Source: Volvox africanus (taxonomy: Eukaryota; Chlorophyta; Chlorophyceae; Chlamydomonadales; Volvocaceae). From it: a DNA stretch of 64,000 bases. This document shows positions 21,990-33,197 of this stretch, piece after piece. The position numbers were made by a program, and so were the translations under genes. The first letter of the stretch is position 1; the number at the start of each line of letters is the position of its first letter. Location: positions 2,605,501 through 2,669,500 of the forward strand of contig BSDZ01000019.1 of assembly GCA_030268105.1 (NCBI GenBank), given 5' to 3'. Below the pieces are notes generated by a model. The model was not told the DNA's origin, did no database searches, and saw only the letters and a list, made by a program, of their open reading frames with translations.

Positions 21990-22496
21990 TGTTGTATCCT
22001 CTTTGCTGCTCATGCACATATCTGCACGTCTGGATGTCAAGTGTCAAGTGCCAGATGCTCACAAGACAGACCAATGCATTTGGATGCAATCTCAGGGGCA
22101 GCAGACGACTTCAGAGCAAAAAGGTTACAACTTACAGTCAATTAGACGCGATGCGGTGCATTCAGCTATCAGAACCGATGACAGGCGATCAACATCTAAC
22201 CGGCTAATTGTGTGCAAAGCATATTATGATAATATCGAAGGTATTCCGAATTAAGGTGCGGAAAAATTTAAGCCGTCCTTGCACATATTATACTCGTGAT
22301 ACCGATATGCGGTACATCTTACACCAGATTGTCAATCCGCAAGTGTGATAAACCTTAGCAAGGCAAAGAATCCCAATTGCATGGACTCTGTAATGCATAA
22401 ACTAGTTTTAATAGAAATACATTAGTTACATTTGCTTATCATCTTGTTAGGTCGCATTGACCAAGGCATCGATGATAATCAAACTGTAATACAACA
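21990..22496 (-). repeat. LTR of element E (second LTR subfamily)
   Basis: TGTTGTATCC to TAATACAACA, 507 bp. It is alignable over short blocks with the LTR at 32163-32990 but lacks about 300 bases including the palindrome region. Confidence 0.82.
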
Positions 22497-22559
22497 ATTA
22501 CCCCCCCCTCCTGTATGCAGCGTCCTCACTGTATCACGCAGTATCAACTGCAGGGATCA

Positions 22560-23724
22560 TTAAGATTGAGTGGCACGCAAACGAGCCTCTTCTAAAATGG
22601 GCTTCATGTTCGGTGAAAAATTGCGTGCCGGTTCTAGGATACCTGGTCCATTTAACCAAGTACTCATGCACCGTGTGCTTGCATCTGTGCCTACCCACAC
22701 AAGAGTGCGACGAGTGCGATAATCCAGCATACGCTCCACATCATATACCTTCTCTTTCCTGCGATCCAGGTCTCAGAACTCGGTTCTACCGCTGCAGGGG
22801 TGTAAGTGGTATCAGCGACGGGTTCAGTGCCACAGTAGGGGTGGATCAGCAAAACATGAACATGGGGTGGATGTTCATGTCAGTAGGCAAGGCAAGCTCA
22901 ACAGCCGCATTCCCAATCATGCGCGCAATGGGGTATGGTCCAATCCAGCGGGTAAAAGCTTCTGGGACCCTTTGGCAAAGGAGTGTAGGTTTTTGATGCT
23001 CAATGAAACCATCTGCCTTCCTGAGAAAGGCACATCCCGTTGGGACTTATTATAGTAATCCATTGTCCGTTGCTGTGCCACATCCAAACATGACTTTGCA
23101 TCGTCATTCGGGATAGAAAGGACTTGGCAAAGGTCTTAGCCGCGGGGACATTCACCTCTAGCCCACACCACACGGGTAGCACAGGGTGAAACCCTAATTC
23201 AAGAAGAACAAGCTTTGACCTGTCCACCAGTTAACAACATTGTTAAGTGCGAAGTTTGCCGCAGTCAAATATGTATCCCAGATAAGAGGTGTGTGACCAG
23301 CAAAATTGCACACCATATCATCCGGGCTTAGATGCATTATTGATATAGTCCAGCTGAAAATATCGATTGCATTCAACGTATGGTTTGTGTGTTCGATTTG
23401 TCCATCAGAATGTGGGTGGTGTGCCGTGCTCAGGGTTAACACGCATGCCAACCAGCTTGCAGAGCGCTTCCCAAAACTTAGACGTCAATTGACCTCCGTG
23501 GTCCGACACCATGTTCTTAGGGATGCCATGGAACTGAACCACATTGTTGAAAAACAATCGTGCAGTTTGCTCAGCAGTGCAGGACGACGTGCATGGCGCT
23601 AGGTGAACCATCCTTGTCAAACGGTCTACCATGGCAAGCACCAAGTCGTATCCCCCCTCAGTTTTGGGCAGCGTAACTACAAAGTCCTTAACAGGAAACA
23701 CTTTCCCAAGGTGCATCTGGGACA
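22560..23724 (-). pseudogene. pol 3' part of element E: integrase and chromodomain
   Basis: On the minus strand, integrase is readable from about 23,700 (K-D-F-V-V-T-L-P-K-T-E-G-G-Y-D, M-V-S-D-H-G-G-Q). The region after V-G-M-R-V is frame-shifted near 23,430. The third catalytic residue is present as Glu (codon at 23392-23394, in D-G-Q-I-E-H-T-N). About 40 extra bases lie just after it. The G-P-Y-like and chromodomain parts are broken by several frameshifts. Confidence 0.8.
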
Positions 23725-24028
23725 TGATGTACGCCGGTTCGACCACCGTTTATACCAAAGTAGGCTGCAATCCATCCAAGCACTATTGAGCATGGAATAA
23801 GCATATTAGCATGATATATTCGAATATATCTAGCTAATGTAGCATGCCACATTATCACTCATGACATCACGCTGTCGGTCAACATGTTTGACTCAAAGCT
23901 GATATCAATGCGTGAACCCACTATTGGCATAATATATCACGTAATAATATTTCAAATATCATTACATCATTCGTATCATAAACCATACACGTATGCGGGA
24001 ACGTGACGATCACGATGGTTGGGTCAGC

Positions 24029-24799
24029 TGTTGTACGCCGGTTCGATCACCGGTTGCACCGAAATAGGCCGCAATGCATCTGAACATCATGAAGCATAAT
24101 ACAATCATATTAGCATGATGTACTCGAGTATATCTAGCTAATCAGGCATGTCGCATTATCATCCACAACATTGCGCTGTCGGTCAACATGTTTGACTCGA
24201 GGCTGATAATTAATGTGCGATCTATCCATTGGCATTTTATATCACGTAATAATACTTTAAATGTTATTACTTCATTTACGTCATAAACCATACGCGTATG
24301 CGAGAAAGTGACGATCGCGATGGTTGGGTCGGCAACCGAATATCGATATTCGGACCTTCGCATATTGCATGCGTTGCATTCAATAATATCACGGATGACA
24401 CGATATTTAGAACAGTGCTACAAAGGTACTCACACTTGAGATCGGAATCCAGTGAAACCTGTACTGCACATCGGTATCACAACATGATAGGTGCGAGGAC
24501 GGCCGCCTAGAGACCGAAGTTGGCTTGCGCTACTTTGGACCAAGTACCTGTGTACTTAACTTGATCTAATTTGCATACATACGATATAATCATATATATT
24601 CGGCCTGAGCTATTCTAGCATTCCATCTGCAGCCGAGTGATGAACATTGCCCACGGGGTCTGACGGCGATCTACTGAATTGTAAACGAGGATTATTGTAA
24701 GTTGAATCTTTCCTTAATCTTGAGTCTTCCGCTGTCACTTACTCGCATTGAATCGCCTTGCTGTTCGTAAGCACGATGTGCACTAGCTAACATTCAGTT
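24029..24799 (+). repeat. 5' LTR of element C, 3' end missing
   Basis: It begins TGTTGTACGCC and stops at CTAACATTCAG. The last 41 bases of the LTR (present in the 3' LTR up to 31131) and the start of the primer site are gone. The following sequence (TTCGATTCACGGCTGTCTC) matches the leader of E3 from inside its primer site. The stretch 24,800-25,319 is untranslated leader. Confidence 0.87.
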
Positions 24800-25319
24800 C
24801 GATTCACGGCTGTCTCATCGTCGCTATTGGGGTATAGATTCTTGCACGAGCGAACGGCGGAGAGGAGCTTCACAGGATAACTTCGTCGGCAAGTCGGTAC
24901 TGTATCATCCTCTCCTATAACTTTTGGTATAGCCCCCGTCTGTTAATACTAATTGTATTTTTGCCACCCGGAAAGGTCTTAAGTCCACGGAAGGATTTTC
25001 TTTGCCATCATATTCGGAATCACTTCCCCAATAAGTCGGACATTTGACAGGTCCAGCTATTAAGGATATACTCATTTGAAGGTGACTACATATTGGTGGA
25101 CTACATTTTTACTCGCGACGGAGTTTACTTGAACATGGACAGTACTCGAGCGAAAATTATAAAGTACAGGACCATCTACTAAGGATATATCAATTCGAAG
25201 GTGACAACGCATTGGTGGGTTATATTCCTGTTTGTGTCGGAGTTTACTCGTGCGTGAATGATACACGTGAGAAAAAGGTAGAGTCCTACCTTTATCTCTT
25301 TTTCCTTTTAAGGTACTAA

Positions 25320-26574
25320 TTGGAATACATGTCGTGTGATCAGTATCCACCAACTATGGAGGAGAGTGATCCGGCTAATATTAGTGTCCATTATGAAGAA
25401 CCGGAGACCACACCGAACGTTGATAACTTATATAATCCCCAATCAGATGTTCCCCAGTCGAACTCCCCTTATCCAGCTCAGAATCCTCCTGGGGCATCAG
25501 ATCCTACGAGGCCCACCAAGGTGGAGCAGAGCCCAGCGATGGTATCGCTACAGCAACTTATGGATGAAGGTGGGGTTCCTGGTTTCGTAGTCCCAACGCC
25601 TCAACTCTATATTTGTCATGATGCCGAACCTAAGACTACCGCAAGTGCCACTCGTTCCTATGTCCGTGATGCTAAAAAGTATCTGAAGTTGGTAAAGGGT
25701 GGTGATCGCGACGAAGTGAAGTGTCTTTTCATCGGAGCTACACTAAGCGGCATCGCGAGAGAATGGTATGATCATTGGACCACTGTACAGGAGCACTTTA
25801 CGTTCGAAGAATTAATTAATGCGCTCCTTAATCATTTCGCTCCCGGAAATCAGTCGCAAGTGGCTGCCATGTACAGAGAGTTACACACAGGCGCTTATCG
25901 AATGCGACCTAACGAGTCCGTGGAGGACTACCGGTTGCGTTTTGAAGCAGTAACAGCACCCATGATTGGCTTCTCCGAGGGAGACTACATTTATTGGTTC
26001 CAACGCGGTCTCTCGCTTCAGTTAGCCCAAGCGAGTATTACGGACCTGACACAGGAAGGGACAAGATCGTATACGCGATGGGTTCAGATTGTTCGTGGCG
26101 TCGAAGCTTGCCTTGGAACGGGACAGGAACACCCGACACCATTAGCACCGTTATCAGTTGACACGACGCAAGATATATCTAATGAGACTGATCCAGCACC
26201 TGAGACTACTGGCATTCCACTACCTCCAGCTCCGATGCGCCGTGGTGGCAACCCTCCGACTAGCCACGCTCATACTCCTGGTACCCAAGAACTAACTCCA
26301 AGGGATTCGCAGATAACTTGGAGTACGCGGAAGAGGACGGGCTGCATCAGAATCAAAGCGGTCAAGAACACAAAATCGATGGCTTTCCAAGTGGGGATGT
26401 ACGCAAACGGAGTTTGTGCAGCGACGACAATTGGGAGTCTGCCTTCGGTGCGCATCAAATCACCTTACAAGGAACTGCCCGCTTTTACCCCCATTAGCTG
26501 TAGGACTACCTTCAACGGACGAGGCACCTGACACGATTTCCGTTGATATTGTCGGAGCACCCAATCCACGTTAA
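25320..26574 (+). pseudogene. gag of element C, one frameshift
   Basis: Closest to the intact gag of E3. The capsid region is open (C-L-F-I-G-A-T-L, E-W-Y-D-H-W-T-T-V-Q, N-H-F-A-P-G, Y-W-F-Q-R-G-L). A small deletion at about 26,335-26,350 shifts the frame; in the new frame the zinc knuckle C-L-R-C-A-S-N-H-L-T-R-N-C follows and the gag ends at TAA 26572-26574. The first ATG at 25325 fits better than the TTG at 25320. The 26,575-27,512 stretch holds a decayed protease (T-G-V-T-D-D-L-I-S, the Asp of D-T-G not present) and the broken link region. Confidence 0.85.
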
Positions 26575-27512
26575 CACAGAAATGTTAGTTGACATGGAGT
26601 ACTAAAATACGTTCTGGCTTGGATAAATCTTGATTGAATCCGGCAATGTTGATATAAGAGGAATCTTCGCTACTTTGACTTAATATACTCGATGATTAAT
26701 ATTTATGTGCTTCTAACGGATCCTTTTCTGCTGACTAGCATGGATCGTAGGTATGATGCGGATGTACGCCACGTTTGACTCTTTTGGATGGCAACAAAAT
26801 CGATTTTGTTGACTGAAATTTTGGGACACCTAAGTATTACCGGTGTTACTGACGACCTTATCTCAAATAAGTGATAAGCATGATGGGGTTGATCCCATAG
26901 TCGTCTAAGTGTTCAGGTTATCCTCGTTGATGAGGATAAGCATCCCATCGTGGGCAGGATCACCCTTAGTCGACGAAGGACCCTCTGTGTGTTAGGGCCC
27001 AATGAGTGCAACAAGGTCTCTCGGAGACAGCACTACATGGACATTGGGTGCCGCGACATAACAACAGTACCACGCGCGCATCAATATGGAATCCAGCACA
27101 ATTGGCCATTGTGCAAAAGGGAACCTATCGCCTAAGGTACCTTGTCTGTCGTACTAAGATGTCACACCAGAGGAGGGCGGAACTGTGCAGAGCCTGTGGT
27201 TAATTTCGTTAGCGGCGTTCGTCTGCCGAAATAAAGAACCCAAGCTTGAAGGATGTAAGAGTAGCTTATCAAGTGATAAGGGAAGGCATCCATGAATTGC
27301 TTGCAAGGCCTTGGGTGCAATTGGTTGTTACCACCGCGCAGTCTCTTGTGAAAGATCCTGAGGTCGCAGCCCCCCTATAGCCAAATTATATTGATGCATA
27401 TGTCATCCTGGGGCTCCCACCTATGTTACCTGCTGATTATATGATCCCCTTTGTGTTCGAGCACAACCCGTTTCGCAATCTATATACAGGTTAGGCTGCC
27501 AAAATTGAGCGG

Positions 27513-30260
27513 GTGAAGCGGCAAGTGGGGGATCTGCTTGCAAAGGGTATGATTCGGCCCAGCACATCGCCATATTCTGCGCCGATATTGTTTTTCGGTA
27601 AGAAGAATGGGACGTTGCGCATGTGCATTGATTATAGGGGCTTGAACGCGACCACGATTAAAAATCGCTACCCTTTGCCGCGCGTCGATGACCTGATCAA
27701 TAAGCTGAAAGGTTCAGCTTACTTTTCCTCGATTGACCTTCAACAAGGGTATAATCAGATACGCATTGCTGCCTCTGATATTCCGAAAACCGCTTTTCGG
27801 ACCCCCTTTGGTCACTTCGAGTACACGGTCTTGTCGTTTGGACTTACTAATGCGCCCGCCACATTTCAAGCAGTGATGGATCGCATGTTCAGACCGTATA
27901 TTGACAGGTTCGTCGTTTGTTATTTGGATGATATTTTAATATATTCCAAGACGTGCGAGGAGCACCTGAAGCATCTCGAGCTCGTGCTTGAGGTGATGAA
28001 GCGGGAGCAATTGCTTGCTAAATGCACCAAGTGTTTTTGGGCGCAGCCTCAGGTGGAGTATTTGGGCCACATCGTGTCGGCCACTGGGGTCAGGATGGAT
28101 CCACGGAAGGTAGCTGTGGTTCGCGAGTGGCCCGCGCCGCAGAATCTCACCGAGCTACACCAGTTCTTGGGTTTGACCAACTACTTCCGTAAGTTTATCA
28201 ATAAATACTCCATTATTGCGGCCCCGCTTACGAATTTGACGAAGAAAGGAGGTTTTGCTTCCCTCAAAGCCTGGACACCCGCGTGGCAGCGGGCATTCGA
28301 AGAGCTCAAGCGAATCGTCACCGACGACGTTACCCTCTCTTTCCCTGATTACTCGTTGCCATTCCGTGTTGAAGTTGTATCGGATGCTTCCTTGCATGGA
28401 AGTGACGCTGTATTGTTGCAGGAAGGACGACCGATCGCCTTCACGAGTAAATCGTTCTCGGGTGCAGAGACCCGATATACAACCGGAGAACAGGAGCTGT
28501 TGGCAGCTCTACATGCTTTGAAGGAGTGGCGCTGTTACCTCAAAGGTCGTCCTTTTACGCTGAAGACTGACAACAAACCGCTGACATTCTTGCAGGGTGT
28601 CCCCATACTTAACCGACGACAAGCCCGGTGGATGGAATATCTATCTCGTTTCGACTGTACTTGGGAATATATTGCCGGCAGAATTAATATTGCTGACGCC
28701 CTCAGTCGACATCCATCATTACATGCTGCGATTTTGGCAGCACCGGTTACTTGTTCGCGCAGTCAGGAGGTGCCGATAGCAGCGGATCTCATGCAACGAC
28801 TCAAGATGGCATATCAGACCGATCCATGGTTTGCTTCTCCAAGTAATGTGGAGCATCTGCACAAGCGCAAAGATTTGTGGCTACGGAAAGATGGTTTGAC
28901 CACACAAATCGTCGTGCCGAACGACGACGCTTTGCGCTACGATACTCTTGCGCGGTTCCACGAGGATCCGTTAGCAGGACATCCTGGAAGTACGCGTCTG
29001 GCAGAGCTCGTACGACGCTCATTCTGGTGGCCGCGCGTGGTGAAGGATGCGGAAAACTTCATGCAAAGGTGCAGTTTATGTCAGCGCAATAAAGCACTAT
29101 CCGGTAAGGACCAGGGTTTATTACAACCTTTACCTATACCAGATGCCCCTTGGGAAAGTGTTTCTATGGACTTTGTAGTCGCGCTGCCCAAAACTGAGGG
29201 GGGATACGACTCGGTGTTCGTTATGGTCGATCACTTGACCAAGATGGTTCACTTAGCCCCCTGCACCTCGTCTTGCACCGCTGAGCAAAAAGCACTATTA
29301 TGTTTCGATAATGTGGTACGATTGCATGGCATTCCTAAAAATGTGATATCTGATCACGGCGGTCAATTCACGTCTAAGTTTTGGGAAGCGCTATGTCAAC
29401 TCATCGGTATGCGCGTTCATTTGAGCACAGCATATCATCCACAATCCGATGGGCAAACTGGACGCACAAATCGCACGCTGGGCGACATGTTGAGGAATTT
29501 CGCGGGATGCACACCCTCTGTTTGGGATACATTTCTGACTTCGGCAGGATTCGCGCTTAACAACGCTGTTAACCGTTCTACAGGTCAAAGCCCTTTCTTT
29601 CTGAATTATGGATTCCATCCTGCGCTACCCGCGTGGCAAGAGTTGGAGATAAATATCCCTGCAGCTAAAACCTTTGCCAAGTCATTCCTATCCCGCATGA
29701 CAGACGCGAAGGCATGCTTGGACGCGGCACAACAACGGACGACGGACTATTATAATAAATCCAAACGAGACGTAACATTTTCGGTGGGACAAATGGTATT
29801 ATTGAGCACTAAGAATCTGTGTTTGCTCACCGACAGTTTCCGTAAATTGTTACCTCGCTGGATCGGTCAATATTCCGTTGTTCGCATGGTAGGAAACATA
29901 GCTGTGGAGCTATCCCTACCTTCTGACATGAATATCCACCCCACGTTTCATATTTCACTCGTTCATCCTTATCGTGGCACGGAGCCCGTTACAAACAACA
30001 CCGATGCCCCTGCAGTAATGGACCCCGGTCCCGAGACCTGGATCGCAGGCAAGCAAAAAGTGTATGATGTGGAGCGAATATTGGATTATCGGGTTCGTCG
30101 TATAGGTGGACAATGACGAAAGCGGAAGGTGCACGGATATCTGGTCAAATGGACCGGCTATTCCAGCGAGCATAATTTGTGGGAGCCGATGCGTAACTTC
30201 GTGCCGGAAATGAAGCCCCTGTTGGAGGAAGCTCGCCTACGTGCCACGCAGACCCAATGA
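27513..30260 (+). pseudogene. pol of element C: RT, RNase H, integrase, chromodomain (867 codons open)
   Basis: The longest open frame in the window. RT (about residues 1-270) has F-G-L-T-N-A-P-A-T-F and Y-L-D-D. RNase H (about 280-395) has S-D-A-S, the Glu of G-E-Q-E-L-L, T-D-N-K-P-L and A-D-A-L-S-R, so all four metal-binding acids are present. Integrase has the zinc-binding H..H..C-x2-C and S-M-D-F and I-S-D-H-G, but Gly (29460-29462) in place of the third acid. A TGA at 30114-30116 replaces the CGA of B in the chromodomain; the frame then goes on to 30260. A and B start with ATG at the equivalent position, here GTG, so the true start lies upstream as a gag-pol fusion or the frame is dead. 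Confidence 0.9.
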
Positions 30261-30319
30261 TCTTTGCAGTCGATGCTGTTCAATGCAGCGAGGACGCTGC
30301 ATATGGGAGGGGGGATAGT

Positions 30320-31131
30320 TGTTGTACGCCGGTTCGATCACCGGTTGCACCGAAATAGGCCGCAATGCATCTGAACATCATGAAGCATAATACAATCATA
30401 TTAGCATGATATACTCGAGTATATCTAGCTAATCAGGCATGTCGCATTATCATCCACAACATTGCGCTGTCGGTCAACATGTTTGACTCGAGGCTGATAA
30501 TTAATGTGCGATCTATCCATTGGCATTTTATATCACGGAATAATACTTTAAATGTTATTACTTCATTTACGTCATAAACCATACACGCATGCGAGAAAGC
30601 GACGATCGTGATGGTTGGGTCGGCAACCGAATATCGATATTCGGACCTTTGCATATTGCATGCGTTGCATTCAATAATATCACGGATGACACGATATTTA
30701 GAACAGTGCTACAAAGGTACGCACACTTGAGATCGGAATCCAGTGAGACCTGTACTGTGCATCGGTATCGCGACGTGATAGGTGTGAGGACGGCCGCCTA
30801 GAGACCAAAGTCGGCTTGCGCTACTTTGGACCAAGTACCTGTGTACTTAACTTGATCTAATTTGCATACATACGATATAATCATATATATTCGGCCTGAG
30901 CTATTCTAGCATTCCATCTGCAGCCGAGTGATGAACATTGCCCACGGGGTCTGACGGCGATCTACTGAATTGTAAACGAGGATTATTGTAAGTTGAATCT
31001 TTCCTTAATCTTGAGTCTTCCGCTGTCACTTACTCGCATTGAATCGCCTTGCTGTTCGTAAGCACGATGTGCACTAGCTAACATTCAGACGTGCAGATTC
31101 AGTGCATGATTGAAGAAGGAAGGATACAACA
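30320..31131 (+). repeat. 3' LTR of element C
   Basis: TGTTGTACGCC to GGATACAACA, 812 bp, directly after the tract GGGAGGGGGGATAGT. The palindrome is at 30627-30644. Confidence 0.92.
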
Positions 31132-31636
31132 TCGGCAACCAAATATTGATATTCGGACCTTCGCATATTGCATACGTTGCATCCATTTATATCACGGATT
31201 ACGTGATATTTAGAACAGTTCCATGATAGTACTCACACTTGAGATCGGAATCCAGTGAGACTTGTACTGCACATCGTGAACATGATAGGTGCGAGGACGG
31301 CCACCTAGAGACCGAAGTCGGCTCGACGCTACTTTGGATTAAGTACCCCCGTACTTAACTCAGTATAATTCCCATACATACGTTTTACTCATTTATATTC
31401 GGCCTGAGCTACTCCAGCATACCATCTCCAGCCGGATGATGAACGCTGCCTGCGGGGTCTGACGGCAGACTTCTATTCTGTAATCGAAGATCATTGTAAG
31501 TTGAATCTTTCCTTGTCTTAAAGTCTTCCGCTGTCACAATATTCGCATTGAATCGCCTTGCTGTTTGTAAGTTCGACGCTCGTGTAGCTAACACCCAGAC
31601 GTGCAGATTCAGTGCATGATTGAAGAAGGAAGGACA

Positions 31637-32162
31637 GACAAAGGTTGCAGCAACCCATGACCCTTACCTGACAATGCCTTGTAGCGCTGGCACAGACCGC
31701 ACGAAGTTCTCCACATCTCTGGTCACCAAAATGAGCGTCAAACCGGTTTGACCAACCGTGTGCTACCAGAATGTCCTGCTAACGGATTTTCGTGAAAACG
31801 GGAACAGATATTGCAATGAAGGGCATCATCATTCGGGACGACAATTTGAGTCGCGGAACCCTCCATCTTTAACTGAAGACCGTTCTGCAAGTGTTCTACA
31901 CTCTGTCCCGGATGCACCTTGGGAAAGTGTTTCCATGGACTTCGTAGTCACGGTACAAATCTGGTCTCACTACCAGGTTCATTCATGGACTTTCTTACCC
32001 TGATCTCTTTGTAAGTAGGTCCCTACTATGGCTAACAATGGCGACAATAAGCGTAGTCCGTTGGATACATTTGCGGAGGATCTTGGGCGTGCTATAGTAA
32101 CCGCCGCTTCTGGTTTGTAAGGTTATTGTGTTGCCAATCATGTAGCTTTGCCATGTCGCTTG
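31637..32162. other. Rearranged remnant of E and unassigned sequence
   Basis: Bases 31637 to about 31,900 are the minus-strand zinc-binding region of E's integrase. At about 31,900-31,956 a plus-strand piece of integrase (P-D-A-P-W-E-S-V-S-M-D-F-V-V) appears, so the strand flips. From 31,957 to 32,162 I recognise nothing; there is no primer site before the next LTR. Confidence 0.6.
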
Positions 32163-32990
32163 TGTTGTATTCCTCTTCGCTGCTCATGCACTTAGTTAAT
32201 TGCCAAGTGATGATTTCTCACAAAACAGACCAAAGCATTCGGACGCGATTTCAGAGGCAGCGGAAGACTTCAGGAGCGAAAAGGTTACCACTTACAGTCC
32301 AATGGATGCGATGCAGTGTGTTCGGCTATCAGAACCGATGCCAGGTGATCATCATCTAACCGGCTGTTAATGCTCAGGCTTGGCTTGGGGCAAACGAAGT
32401 GTAATATAGTTCAACATGAAAATACTGAGGATTGTACGATTAGAGCTCGGTAAAAGCTTATGCTATTTGGCTGTCCTCGCACGTATTATACTCACGATAC
32501 CGATACGCAGTACATATCACATCAGATCATCGATCCAAAAATGTGATAAGCCCTACCAGACGTACCACTGATATTCACATGCAGTATGTCTATTATTAAC
32601 AAGCCTTCCCAGCATTTATGCAATGCGAATGGCCGAATATCAATATTCGGTTGCCGGCTAACCACTGTGGTCGTCGCACTTCTCACACGTATGCGTCGAT
32701 TATGCCAGCATTATAGTAATAATATAGCGATTACTACTTAACAAATCATGCCATTTTCATGATCATTTACTATGTATGCTGGTTCGATCCCATCATTTGT
32801 TAGTTGACGCATTAATGATACAGCTGGCAACACAATACAAAGAATCCCGATTTCATGGATTACGCAATGCATAACTAGTTATATATATATAGATATATTG
32901 ATTGATAGTAATGCATTTATTATGTTCGCTTATCATCTTGTCCGGTCGCATCGACCAACACATCGACGACAATCAAGCCGAAATACAATA
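32163..32990 (-). repeat. LTR of fragment F (second LTR subfamily)
   Basis: TGTTGTATTCC to AAATACAATA, 828 bp. It shares blocks with the LTR of E (for example the segment with GGTTACCACTTACAGTC) and carries the palindrome with one change, CCGAATATCAATATTCGG. The polypurine tract lies just right of it, so it is a 3' LTR in minus orientation. Confidence 0.82.
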
Positions 32991-33118
32991 ACTATCCCCC
33001 CTCCCGTTTGCAGCGTCCTCACTACATTAAGCAGCATCGACTGCAGATTGAGACTGAGTGGCACGCAAACGATCCTCTTTTAAAATGGCCTTCATGTCCT
33101 GCGAGAAATTGCATGCCG
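32991..33118 (-). mobile_element. Fragment F internal stub: polypurine tract and end of chromodomain
   Basis: ACTATCCCCCCTCCCG (polypurine tract, reversed) followed by the C-terminal codons of the chromodomain protein (minus strand C-N-F-S-Q-D-M-K, L-R-A-T-Q). Similarity stops at about 33,118, where the dihydrouridine synthase remnant's surroundings begin. The element is cut off or was inserted and then lost its rest. Confidence 0.75.
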
Positions 33119-33197
33119 ATCTGGCATCCAGCAGCCACCACTTGCCTATCGTTGACCATGCCCTCCTCCACCCGCGCAGAATCTGCGCCCGCGCAGA

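Larger units (their letters stand above)
24029..31131 (+). mobile_element. Element C: complete chromovirus inside the solo LTR
   Basis: 5' LTR (24029-24799, 3' end deleted), leader, gag (25320-26574), protease remnant, pol (27513-30260), polypurine tract (30305-30319) and 3' LTR (30320-31131). The flanks TCAGC and TCGGC fit a 5-bp target duplication with one change, inside the conserved GGTCGGCAACC of the host LTR. By eye the two LTRs differ at about 17 of 771 positions, almost all transitions, so the insertion is fairly recent. Pol is nearly open, but integrase lacks its catalytic Glu. Confidence 0.93.
23725..31636 (+). repeat. Solo LTR inserted in E, itself split by element C
   Basis: The left piece (23725-24028) starts TGATGTACGCC; the right piece (31132-31636) ends GAAGGAAGGACA. 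Together they make one LTR of about 804 bp, of the A-D family, with decayed ends. GACA is repeated on either side (23721-23724 and 31637-31640) as the remains of its target duplication in E. No internal sequence belongs to it, so it is a solo LTR left by recombination. Confidence 0.85.
21990..31900 (-). mobile_element. Element E: second-subfamily chromovirus, minus strand, interrupted by a nest
   Basis: 3' LTR at 21990-22496, polypurine tract (ATTACCCCCCCCTCCTG, plus strand), chromodomain and integrase to 23724. After the nested solo LTR and element C it resumes at 31637 with the zinc-binding region, to about 31,900. Beyond that a plus-strand integrase scrap (31,900-31,956) shows a rearranged end. 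It is clearly diverged from A-D in both LTR and protein. Unlike them it keeps the catalytic Glu of integrase. Confidence 0.82.

Noticed and set aside
1..33118. CRISPR array or phage-like system among the many repeats
   Set aside because: The repeats are LTRs and element bodies with gag and pol, not short regularly spaced units; the genome is eukaryotic.
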